64,000 bases of DNA. Origin: CAVONB01 sp963697205 (GTDB lineage: Bacteria > Pseudomonadota > Alphaproteobacteria > Rhizobiales > Hyphomicrobiaceae). Within the stretch, counting starts at the first letter, position 1; each line of letters starts with the position of its first letter. Below, piece by piece: positions 56,499 to 64,000 of the stretch. The stretch is taken from positions 1-64,000 of the forward strand of contig CAVONB010000004.1 in the NCBI GenBank assembly GCA_963697205.1, read 5' to 3'. A model generated the notes under the pieces. That model did no database searches, had not been told where the DNA came from, and saw only the letters and a program-made list of their open reading frames with translations. Position numbers and translations under genes: made by a program.

Positions 56499-57105
56499 GG
56501 ACGACCTTGTCGGCGGCGCGTTGACGAACGGCGCCTGTCATGCGCGCTCGCAGCCGCGGGATCAAGGGGGAATGGGCGCGGGCGGCCGAGCACGCCCGGT
56601 CGGCGCTTGCTCGTTTCGTGCAGCTTGGGACGCCCACGCCGCATCCGCGATCCTTTCCTTGGCGCTTCGGATGCCCACCTTGCATCCGCGATCCTTTCCT
56701 TGGCGCTTCGGATGCCCACCTTGCATCCGCGCCCTGTGTCTTGAAGCGCCTGGCGACACTGCGGGGCCAGCCCCGCGCCCCGCTGGCGGGGCACCCGCCA
56801 GACCACCCGCTCTTTTCGACTGGTGCGGACTGTGAGGGTGAGATTCACAACGTTCACTCCGCAGGCACAGCACCGCGCTTCCGGCCGGCTCCCCGCAGGC
56901 AAGCAAATTTTGCGGACTTGATCAAGTTGCGGCGTGCTATTCACCGACCAAAATAAAGGATGTGGCGGGACGTTCTGGCATAGGATTAATTCAATACCAG
57001 TCGACAGCCAGAAACGGGCATCTTTGGCGACTATAAGAACGCTGTGGATTCCTCACCATTGGAGGTCTGCTTCTTAACGAAAAACCGATCCACCGCCCCT
57101 TGCTT
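56499..57105. other. Gap between trpA and the HAD gene, with repeats, no gene
   Basis: No coding frame was supported. It holds the 41-base tandem repeat at 56641-56731 and short GC-rich palindromes (GCGGGGC-CA-GCCCCGC near 56762). A TrpB gene would be expected here in many relatives but is absent. AT content rises between 56890 and 57060, a possible promoter zone for trpA. Confidence 0.55.
56641..56731. repeat. 41-base tandem repeat, two exact copies plus a partial third
   Basis: The 41-base unit starting GCATCCGCGATCC occurs at 56641-56681 and again exactly at 56682-56722, followed by nine bases of a third copy (GCATCCGCG). Each unit contains GCATCCG and CGGATGC as an internal inverted pair, so hairpins are possible. 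A diverged half-copy may precede it at about 56621-56640. Confidence 0.9.
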
Positions 57106-57879
57106 TCACCCTACCCCCCTCAACCGCCCCACCAGCGCCTCCAAAAACCCCTGCAGGTCCTCGGTCATGTGGTGGACGTGCTCGGGCGGATCGGTCCATT
57201 TGTTCACCTGCAATTGGATCGGGTGGTCGATGTAGCTCGAGTGCACGAGGCACGTCGTCATGCCGAGCGCGTGCGGGGCTTCCAGGTTGTGCGGCATGTC
57301 CTCGAACATCGCCGACACCAGCGGATCGACACCGTGCGCCTTGAGCATCGCATCGTAGGCCGAGCGCTCGGGCTTGGGCGTGTAGGCCGAGCTTTCGATA
57401 TCGCAGATGTCCTCGATGAGGTGCAGCACGCCGAGCTTCTCTGCGACGCGCTCGGCGTGGCCGCGCGAGCCGTTCGTGTAGATCAGTTTGCGGCCGGGCA
57501 GCGCGTCAATGGCGGCGGCAAGCTCGGGATGCTCTTTCACCGGCGCGAGGTCGATGTCGTGCACGTAGTCGAGGAACGGCTTGGGATCGATCTTGTGTAC
57601 GATCATCAGGCCGTTCAGCGTGGTGCCGAACTGGCGGTAATAGGTCTTCTGCAGGTGGCGGGCCTGCGCGAACGGGACGCCCAGCAGGCGCGCGACGAAC
57701 TCGCCCATCTTCTGATCGATCTGGGCGAACAGGTTGCAGTCGGCGGGATAGAGCGTGTTGTCGAGATCGAAGATCCACACGCCCGTCCGCTCGAAGCCAC
57801 GGGCGGCGCGCGCCGTCTCGCCCGCCCCTTGCGGTGCGGGGACGGGGCTGGGGGGATCGGCAGGCTTCTCCGCCGTCAT
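57106..57879 (-). CDS. HAD-family pyrimidine 5'-nucleotidase
   Basis: 257 residues from ATG 57879 (an earlier ATG at 57924 lies in frame). Haloacid dehalogenase fold: motif I FDLDNTLYPAD, motif II IYTNGSRGHAER, motif III lysine in YTPKPERSAYD and motif IV FEDMPHNLEAPHALGM. This pattern is that of the SDT1/PHM8-like pyrimidine 5'-nucleotidases common in alphaproteobacteria, usually encoded close to argB, as here. It dephosphorylates UMP or CMP, or acts as a house-cleaning phosphatase. Confidence 0.88.
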   Translation of the reverse strand: MTAEKPADPPSPVPAPQGAGETARAARGFERTGVWIFDLDNTLYPADCNLFAQIDQKMGEFVARLLGVPFAQARHLQKTYYRQFGTTLNGLMIVHKIDPKPFLDYVHDIDLAPVKEHPELAAAIDALPGRKLIYTNGSRGHAERVAEKLGVLHLIEDICDIESSAYTPKPERSAYDAMLKAHGVDPLVSAMFEDMPHNLEAPHALGMTTCLVHSSYIDHPIQLQVNKWTDPPEHVHHMTEDLQGFLEALVGRLRGVG

Positions 57880-58091
57880 CGACCGGACCTCGCGCTGACG
57901 TTGCTCATGCCCGAGGCTCATCACGCGTCGCCGGTCACGTCAAGGCATGGGCGGCGGATAGCGCTTGCGCGCGTCGCACCAGCGTTGCATCCTATCGACA
58001 GATGCATCCGGGCTCACGACAGCCGCCCGGTCAGCCGCCCGCTTCGTTGCATGTCGGCCAAGGTTGTCTCAACTCCACCAGGAGTTGAGGC

Positions 58092-58334
58092 ATGTCTTGC
58101 GGCAGCCCCGGATGCGCTACATCCATCCCTCTCATCACGTCTCGAGCCGCGCGACAGCCTGCGCGCCCGTTCTGGCACAGCGCCGGCGCGGTGCTCTCGA
58201 TGGTGAGAACCGCGCACGAGCGCCAGCGTCAGCGCCGGGCCCTGCGCCAGCTCGATGACCGCCTCCTCGACGACATCGGGATCACACGCGAGGCGGCCGA
58301 ACGGGAAGCCGCCAAGCCCTTTTGGCAGGCGTAG
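58092..58334 (+). CDS. DUF1127 small protein
   Basis: 80 residues. The second half (RQRQRRALRQLDDRLLDDIG, then ITREAAEREAAKPFW) is a complete DUF1127 motif, an arginine-rich YjiS-like helix pair. DUF1127 proteins are widespread in alphaproteobacteria and some bind RNA and affect carbon or phosphate physiology. The first 40 residues are less ordered. ATG 58092 lies just after GAGTTGAGG, a weak binding site. Confidence 0.82.
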   Translation: MSCGSPGCATSIPLITSRAARQPARPFWHSAGAVLSMVRTAHERQRQRRALRQLDDRLLDDIGITREAAEREAAKPFWQA

Positions 58335-58390
58335 GGGCAAAGCGATCGTTCACCCCTACGACGCAGGCGCCCACGCAGGCGCCATGCGAC

Positions 58391-59512
58391 TTACACGGCA
58401 AACCGCAGGATCGCGGCCAGCGGCCCCTTGTCGGGCAGGTCCGCCTTGCGCACGCCCAGCACCTGCGCGCCCGACGCCATCGCGCGGCCCGCGATCTCGT
58501 CCACCACGTCGTAGGTCTTCGCGCTGGCGCCCTTGGCCAGCGTCACCGCCCCGCTCGCCTCGTCCACGAGCCCGGGCATGTCGGCGTCGATGTCGACCAG
58601 CAGCGTCTCGATCGCCCCCATGGTCGCCGCCCGCGCCGCCGTGTTCAGCTCCGAGGTCGCCCGCGAGCCCGCCGCACTCTTGGCGAACTGACCCTTGAGA
58701 TCGGCCACGACGCCGGCGTTGGCCCGGTCGAGGATGCCGCGAGCCGCCTCGGCCAGCTCCGCATCGCTCGTACGATCGCTCGCCGTGCCGATGTGGTCCG
58801 ACACGAGCCCCGGATAGCTGCTCACCGACCTGTAGATCGACGCGAGGCGATCGCTCGCCGCCAGGATCAGCGGCGTGTCGCGTCCCGAAAGCGTCGGCCT
58901 CAGCGCTGCGTCGATCTTGCGCGCGTATTGCCTGAGCAGCACGTTCTGGCCTTCCGATCCATGGATGCGCCCGCGCGCGCCCCGGTCGTTCAGCGTCGAC
59001 TTGCCCACCGCGCTCGCCGCGTCCTTGGGCAGGCCCGGCACCTTCACCGGCTCCGGCGCCACGTCGGGATGCACCTCGATCAGCCGCACCGCGTTTTCCG
59101 ACACCGCGAGCACGAATGCCGTATTGGCGAACGTGATCGCGCGTAAGAGCGGCGTCAGATGGAAGCGATCGGACACCTGGACCGTCGGCTGCAACCGGTT
59201 GGCGAGCCGAAAGGTCTTGAGGCCGTCGGGCGTGACGAGCAGCGCCAGGCTGTTGGCTTGCAGCCGCCAGAATTCGTCGTCCTCGGCCAGGTCGTCGATG
59301 TGCTCCGAGATCAAGGCGAGCCGGCGCTTGTCGAAGCCCGCCGCATCGAGCTGCTCGCGCGCCTCCTTGAAAAGATTGGACATTTCGGTCCGACTGACGT
59401 CGACGTGCTGGGTCAGCGGCGTCGTCGGCAGGTAGATCGACACGCAGGCGTCCGCGCGCTCGTGATGCAGTGCCAGGAACTCCGGCCGTGTCGGAAGGTC
59501 GACGTAGAGCAT
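58391..59512 (-). CDS. Archaeo-eukaryotic release-factor-like protein (baeRF type)
   Basis: 373 residues from ATG 59512; the frame extends upstream to 59743 without support. The sequence resembles bacterial eRF1-like (baeRF) proteins: a SIYLPTTPLTQHVDVSRTEM N-terminal segment, a central domain with NTAFVLAVSENAVRLIEV, LAASDRLASIYRSV, and a C-terminal domain with YDVVDEIAGRAMASGAQVLG. Such proteins are proposed to act on ribosomes or tRNA under stress, by analogy to eRF1/Pelota. The GGQ motif is not seen, so hydrolysis is not implied. Family assignment is by general similarity, so moderate confidence. Confidence 0.6.
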   Translation of the reverse strand: MLYVDLPTRPEFLALHHERADACVSIYLPTTPLTQHVDVSRTEMSNLFKEAREQLDAAGFDKRRLALISEHIDDLAEDDEFWRLQANSLALLVTPDGLKTFRLANRLQPTVQVSDRFHLTPLLRAITFANTAFVLAVSENAVRLIEVHPDVAPEPVKVPGLPKDAASAVGKSTLNDRGARGRIHGSEGQNVLLRQYARKIDAALRPTLSGRDTPLILAASDRLASIYRSVSSYPGLVSDHIGTASDRTSDAELAEAARGILDRANAGVVADLKGQFAKSAAGSRATSELNTAARAATMGAIETLLVDIDADMPGLVDEASGAVTLAKGASAKTYDVVDEIAGRAMASGAQVLGVRKADLPDKGPLAAILRFAV

Positions 59513-59781
59513 GAGCGGTATCCTTTGCTGATCTTGACGAATTCGGACCGGACTGGCCGACATTCGGAAGTCTGAATCAATTCCGCACCCTCGTCTTTGA
59601 CGTAGGCAATGGCGGAACCGATTTGCAGGGGGCAGGGGTTGATCGTACGCGGCTGCTACGTCGCAACCCTCCAGCTCCATCCACGACCCAGCGACAGCAT
59701 AAGCCGGCGCGGCTTGCTCCCTGCCAGCTGCGAGGGCATACAAGTCCCTAGACTTACGGGGAAATTGTGGGGGAGTGCGTC

Positions 59782-61143
59782 GTGTTTCGCTACCTGCTGG
59801 GCTTTCGAGTCAATGTCACCATCGCCTTTCTGGGCGCGTTCGCCGTCATGGCGCTCATCAAGCTCTCCGCCTACCTGCCCGGAAAATACTACTTCAACTT
59901 CTCCAAGCTCTTCGCCGGCGCGTCCGAGCCCTTCATCGTCGATCCCCCCAGCGTGACCGCGGCCAAGCTGTGCGCCCTGATGAGCCAGCACAACCTCTCC
60001 TCCGGCGACATCGGGCGTCATGTCGATTGCCAGGCATCGGCCCAGCAAGCCGGCGCGCAAGCTCTCTACGGCGCCGCCGTGTTCGACAAGGACCAGATCG
60101 ACCGCATCTACACGACCGCGCTCACCAACGATCCCGCGCTGCGCGCGGCGCTGACCCGCGTCGCCCCCATACTGCGCCCCCCGCCCATGTCCGAAGCCGA
60201 CCTCGGCGAGATCCTGTCCACGTCGGGATCGGTCAGCGAGGCCTATCGCGCCATCTGGCAGAAGTACGAGCCGTCGTTCTCATCGCAATTCGATACGGCC
60301 GTGAAGCCCATGGTCGCGCAGGCCTTCGCCGGCATCCGCGCCCGCGACACCGGCGGCCCCACGATCGTCGACGTCGACAGCGGCCCGAAACTGAAGGGAC
60401 TTCAATCCGCCGAGATCAGCGCCATCCGGCAAGCCCACGCCGCCTTCGTCACGGCGCTGGCCAATGAGAACCTCGCCACCTCGGCCAGGCCACTCACAAA
60501 ATCCTCCGTCGATACGATCATAGAGTCGGCCTACGGCGCCGAGAGCATCCCCAACGGCGTGACGGGCTATTACGCGACCGCCGTAAAGGACCGGGCCCGG
60601 GACATCCTGCGCACCAAGTTCGCCGAAGCAGGCGTTCCGCCGGTCGACCAGGACACGGCCAAGCGCATCATTTTCGCCGAACTGGTCAGGGATGGCCTTC
60701 CGAACTACATCGTCGCCACGCTCGTGCGTCTGGCCCCCGTACTACTGGTCGGCCTCCTCCTCGGGTTCTTCTTCGGCCGCGGCGAGCTCTTCTCCGTGTC
60801 GTTCGCCGGCGCATTAACGGCCTTCCTGCTCACATGGCCGATCATGCTGATGTGGGACCGCGTGGTGCAGAGCACGTGGCACGACAAGAAGCTCATCTTT
60901 CTGGCGTTCTACGCGGTCTACATCATCTCTTTCTTCCTCACCGCGCGCATCGGAGCGCTGATCGGTGTGCGCATGCGCGAAGGTGCGCCCGAGCGGCTGA
61001 CCAACGTCATCGACCGCGAAACCGGCGCCTTGGCGCTCAAGGGTGCATCGTGGAGCGAGCTTGCGGCCAACATCGTCATGGGTCTCCTCGCCAACGGCGT
61101 CGTCGCAGCCTGGAACGTAATCATTCCGCTGAATGCCAGTTGA
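59782..61143 (+). CDS. Multi-span membrane protein with a soluble central domain, unknown
   Basis: 453 residues from GTG 59782, with GGGGGAG about 6 bases upstream. One helix at the N terminus (NVTIAFLGAFAVMALIKLSA), about 290 soluble residues, then four helices near the C terminus (LVRLAPVLLVGLLLGFFFG, FAGALTAFLLTWPIMLMW, FLAFYAVYIISFFLTARIGA, VMGLLANGVVAAWNVI). No family recognised. It overlaps the next gene by 11 bases and shares its plus strand, so the two form a unit. The N-x-C topology suggests a periplasmic sensor or transport helper. Confidence 0.65.
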   Translation: MFRYLLGFRVNVTIAFLGAFAVMALIKLSAYLPGKYYFNFSKLFAGASEPFIVDPPSVTAAKLCALMSQHNLSSGDIGRHVDCQASAQQAGAQALYGAAVFDKDQIDRIYTTALTNDPALRAALTRVAPILRPPPMSEADLGEILSTSGSVSEAYRAIWQKYEPSFSSQFDTAVKPMVAQAFAGIRARDTGGPTIVDVDSGPKLKGLQSAEISAIRQAHAAFVTALANENLATSARPLTKSSVDTIIESAYGAESIPNGVTGYYATAVKDRARDILRTKFAEAGVPPVDQDTAKRIIFAELVRDGLPNYIVATLVRLAPVLLVGLLLGFFFGRGELFSVSFAGALTAFLLTWPIMLMWDRVVQSTWHDKKLIFLAFYAVYIISFFLTARIGALIGVRMREGAPERLTNVIDRETGALALKGASWSELAANIVMGLLANGVVAAWNVIIPLNAS

Positions 61144-61955
61144 CCGGCCACGCCTGCGTCGCCGCGGCCCCGCGCAGGCCAGCGTCGCGCGGGCCAGTGT
61201 GAAGCGGATCGGGGGCGCGCCGATCTGTGTCGCACTGGCCCTGCTGGCGCTCGGCGCCTTCGCCGTCGTCCTCGCCATCGACGAATATCGCCGCCAGAGC
61301 GTGTTTCAGCTGGTAGCGACCGACCTGGACGCGGCCGCGCGCCGGATCGTCGCCACCCAAAACGCCGAACCGCTGTGCACGACGCAGTCCGGCGCCCCAC
61401 ACGACCTCGACACGCTGATGGCCGCGCTGGCCGCGGTCGAGACCATCGCCACCGGCACGATCGAGCGCCACGTAGAAGGTACGCTCGTCGCAGCCGCGCG
61501 CCTCTTCCGCGCGCCCGCACCCGATATCTCCATCGGCCCCGCCCAGATCCGCGTCTCAACGGCGCTCGCCGCGGCGAGCTGGGCCCGCGCCAACGGCTGC
61601 GCGCGAACGCCCGCGACGAAGCCCGATGCCGAGCCCAAGGCTGTCGCCCGCGACCTTCTCACGCGCACCGGCGCTCACGATTGGGGTGTGCTGATCCTGT
61701 TGCAGCACGCCGCAGAGTTCGGCGACGTCGACCGCACCGCTCGATCGCGCCGGGATCATGCGTCTGGCGGCTGGGTTCAACGGCCAGACGACGACGCCGG
61801 ATACGCAAGCGGCGATCGCCCACACGCTCTACCGCGAGCTGGTCTATCGCACGTATCTGGAGCTCAAGTTCCAGCGCAACGACAGCGCCCGGCCCTGCCG
61901 GCGGCCAAACGACGGCTCGCCATCGATCTGCCGGCCGCTGGCGCTGCAAGACTGA
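61133..61955 (+). CDS. Single-span membrane protein, one extra base, unknown
   Basis: 273 residues after correction. ATG 61133 overlaps the end of the previous gene. A single N-terminal helix (CVALALLALGAFAVVLA) is followed by a soluble region (VATDLDAAARRIVATQNAEP, then FGDV...). The frame breaks near 61745 with one extra base; the continuation (LDRAGIMRLAAGFNGQTTT, then HTLYRELVYRTYLELKFQR) runs to TGA 61953-61955. No family recognised. Probably a periplasmic partner of the preceding membrane protein. Confidence 0.6.
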
Positions 61956-61963
61956 CCGCGCCC

Positions 61964-62953
61964 CTACCCCCGCCCGTTCGTCGCCTGGCCGACGAGGGTG
62001 CCGACACCGTGCTCGGTGAAAAGCTCCAAAAGCACGCAATGCGGCACGCGCCCGTCGATAATGACGACGGCTTCGACGCCGGCCTCCACGACCTCGATGC
62101 AGCCCTCGACTTTCGGGATCATGCCGCCGGTGATGGTGCCGTTGCGAATGAGCTTCCTCGCCTCCTCGATCGTGAGGCGCGGCATGAGTTGCTTGTCCTT
62201 GTCGAGCACGCCCGCGACGTCGGTCAGCAGCAACAGCCGCTTCGCCTTCATTTTCGCGGCCAGCGCACTGGCGAACGTGTCGGCGTTGATGTTCAGCGTC
62301 TGACCGTCGCGCGACAGCCCGATTGGCGCGATCACCGGGATCAGGTCCGATTTGGAGATTACCTCCACGATATGCGGGTTCACCTCCTCGGGATCGCCGA
62401 CGTAGCCGATGTCCACGGCCTTCATCAGGTTCGATTCCGGATCGGGAAGCTCCGTGATCTTCTTGGCGATCATCAGGTTGGCATCCTTGCCGCAGATGCC
62501 GACGGCCTTGCCGCCCTGACGATTGATCGCGGAGACGATCTCCTTGTTGATGGCGCCGGCGAGCACCATCTCGACGACCTCCACGGTCGGCTTGTCGGTG
62601 ACGCGCAGGCCCTGCACGAAGTCCGACGTGATCTCGAGCTTTTTCAGCATGGCCGCGATCTGCGGCCCGCCGCCGTGCACAACGATCGGATTGATGCCGG
62701 ACAGCTTCAGATAGACGATGTCCTTGGCGAAGGCGTCGGCCAGCGCCTCGTCGCCCATCGCATGGCCGCCGAATTTGATGACCACGGTTTTCTCGTCGTA
62801 GTCGATCAGATGCGGCAAGGCTTCCGCAAGGATGCGCGCCTTGACGTGCGCGGAGGTCTGGCCGGACTGCGCGGCCTCTGACGGACCGGCGGACGCTGCC
62901 AGCGACTCCGATTGCGTCTTCGATTGGGACGATGTCTGTGACGGCTTGGCCAT
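61964..62953 (-). CDS. argB: Acetylglutamate kinase
   Basis: 329 residues from ATG 62953; a variable first 40 residues precede the core. Amino acid kinase fold: VVIKFGGHAMGDEALADAFA, VVHGGGPQIAAMLKKL, GKAVGICGKDANLM, LNINADTFASALAAKMKAKR and GTITGGMIPKVEGCIEVVEA. It phosphorylates N-acetylglutamate, the second step of arginine synthesis, and is usually feedback-controlled. Convergent with the small membrane gene, 8 bases apart. Transcribed alone here. Confidence 0.96.
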   Translation of the reverse strand: MAKPSQTSSQSKTQSESLAASAGPSEAAQSGQTSAHVKARILAEALPHLIDYDEKTVVIKFGGHAMGDEALADAFAKDIVYLKLSGINPIVVHGGGPQIAAMLKKLEITSDFVQGLRVTDKPTVEVVEMVLAGAINKEIVSAINRQGGKAVGICGKDANLMIAKKITELPDPESNLMKAVDIGYVGDPEEVNPHIVEVISKSDLIPVIAPIGLSRDGQTLNINADTFASALAAKMKAKRLLLLTDVAGVLDKDKQLMPRLTIEEARKLIRNGTITGGMIPKVEGCIEVVEAGVEAVVIIDGRVPHCVLLELFTEHGVGTLVGQATNGRG

Positions 62954-63329
62954 CGCGTGTCGGACCTCTTCTGGCGCTGGCGATCTTGGACGTTGGACCT
63001 GACGTTCGGCCGGCAACCCCACACCGGCTCGCACGGACGCACCGGCATCCACGGCCCGCAGGCCGCTCCCGGTCGCCCCTGGTGCGCGCGGTGGCAGTTA
63101 TACCGACAGGCCCGCCCACCTCAACGGAATTCCCTCACAATCCTATGCCACAAGGCAGCGGCACATGCGCAAGGGCCGCTCCCGCTGCGCACCTGCCACC
63201 GGTCGAGCAAATCAGGTAAGGTCGCGGTCGGGCACGAAAGATTCGATCCACCGGGACGGCGCGCCATGGCGGCCCCGGCGGTCGTCCGTTGTCGTGGCAG
63301 AATTCTGGCAGCGGGCGCGAGGAGGGGTG
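62954..63329. other. Divergent intergenic region between argB and the Clp N-domain gene
   Basis: No gene supported. It should hold promoters for both directions. GAGGAGGGG at 63319-63327 is the ribosome binding site for the downstream gene. Confidence 0.5.
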
Positions 63330-64000
63330 ATGGCGCAGTCGATCGTCGAAGAACTGGCACGCATCCCGATGTCGCCCGACCTCGCCGCCACTCTGGCGCG
63401 CGCGGCCGACTATGCGCAGGCCCAGTCTCACGGCGAAGTCTCCCTGGAGCATCTGCTGCTGTCCCTGGCCGAGGACCCCGACGCCCGCATGGTCCTCAAC
63501 GCCTCCGGCATCGACATGGCGAGGCTCGCCAGCGATCTGACCGGGCATCTGTCGCGCACCCAGACGGCGGCGTCCGCCGGCACCGCCACCGTCGGCATCG
63601 CCGCCGACCTGCGCCGCGTGCTGGAAGCCGCCGCCGCCGCCGCCCAGCGCGGACGTCGCCAGATCAACGGCGCCATCGTGCTGGCCGCCATCGTCGGCGA
63701 CGCCAAGAGCGCCGCCGCCCAGATCCTGCGCGACCAGGGACTGACCTTCGACGAGGCGATCAAGGCGCTGCAGAAGGCCACCCAGGCGCAGCAGAAGCGA
63801 CAGGCCGAGGCGCAAGACCGGCACAACGGCGCACCAGCGCCCCAAGACCGTCAGCCGGCCCAGGCGCCACCCCAGGGCGAGCGCGGCCCGCCGCCCAACA
63901 CACCGCCGGGCGCCCTGCCGAACCACCAGTCGCAACCCCAATCACAGCCCCAGCCGCACCCCCAGAGCCCCCCGCCGGGCCAGGGGCACGGCCCCTCGCC
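63330..64000 (+). CDS. Clp N-domain (Clp_N/ClpR) protein, partial at window end
   Basis: At least 223 residues from ATG 63330, open to the window edge. The first 145 residues form two Clp_N repeats: LAATLARAADYAQAQSHGEV, SLEHLLLSLAEDPDARMVL and QINGAIVLAAIVGDAKSAAA. After that the sequence turns into a Gln/Pro-rich tail (QSQPQSQPQPHPQSPPPGQ). AAA modules would normally follow in ClpA, ClpC and ClpB, but the low-complexity tail suggests an adaptor-like or membrane-linked protein. Its end is not visible. Confidence 0.75.
   Translation, partial: MAQSIVEELARIPMSPDLAATLARAADYAQAQSHGEVSLEHLLLSLAEDPDARMVLNASGIDMARLASDLTGHLSRTQTAASAGTATVGIAADLRRVLEAAAAAAQRGRRQINGAIVLAAIVGDAKSAAAQILRDQGLTFDEAIKALQKATQAQQKRQAEAQDRHNGAPAPQDRQPAQAPPQGERGPPPNTPPGALPNHQSQPQSQPQPHPQSPPPGQGHGPS

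Noticed and set aside
56562..56906. Small genes in the gap upstream of trpA
   Set aside because: Arg/Pro/Gly-rich shadows and repeat-derived frames without binding sites.

Overview
The window looks like chromosomal DNA of a high-GC alphaproteobacterium, most likely Hyphomicrobiales (Rhizobiales). The reasons are the hflK-hflC-DUF2065-degP run, the trpA-accD-folC order, an AccD that lacks the N-terminal cysteine cluster, adjacent psd-pssA, a cysD-cysNC pair, a DUF1127 protein and GC-rich codon use throughout. No rRNA, tRNA or CRISPR array was recognised.

Left part (about 1-18.6 kb) is accessory DNA: an autotransporter with prealbumin-like repeats, an orphan ParA ATPase, remnants of IS256-type and IS3-type insertion sequences, a Phd antitoxin with a decayed PIN toxin, a sulfotransferase near PAPS-synthesis genes (cysD, cysNC), a universal stress protein, an opine-dehydrogenase-like enzyme, and a small phage-type recombination module. 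That module has an XRE regulator divergent from Gp157-like, Rad52-HNH and unknown genes, with a promoter and dyad between them.

Middle part (about 18.6-41.1 kb) is dense in catabolic and redox enzymes: amidohydrolases, an alpha/beta hydrolase, two beta-hydroxyacid dehydrogenases, a TRAP-type binding protein without a signal peptide, an SDR, a PHBH-type FAD monooxygenase fused to DUF2783, a GMC oxidoreductase, a luciferase-like monooxygenase, three tandem Gfo/Idh/MocA paralogues, a deaminase-like amidohydrolase and a maleylacetate reductase. Between them lie a six-TM K+ channel, a GYF_2 protein, a glycosyltransferase and a phosphoribosyltransferase. It reads as a funnel for a cyclic or aromatic compound ending in maleylacetate, but the ring-cleavage enzyme is not present and the substrate is unknown.

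Right part (about 41.4-64 kb) is mostly core genome: a soluble histidine kinase with a HerA ATPase, manC and rfbC for surface polysaccharide sugars, pssA and psd for phosphatidylethanolamine, degP-DUF2065-hflC-hflK for membrane protein quality control, folC, accD, trpA, a HAD pyrimidine 5'-nucleotidase, a baeRF-like protein, two unknown membrane proteins, argB, and the start of a Clp N-domain protein.

The most striking property of the raw sequence is about 25 one-base frame breaks in otherwise well-conserved genes, including seven in trpA and four in accD. About 21 are gains of one base. Every affected gene regains the expected length once they are removed. I read these as base-insertion errors in the assembly, and annotate the genes as intact reading units with break positions given.
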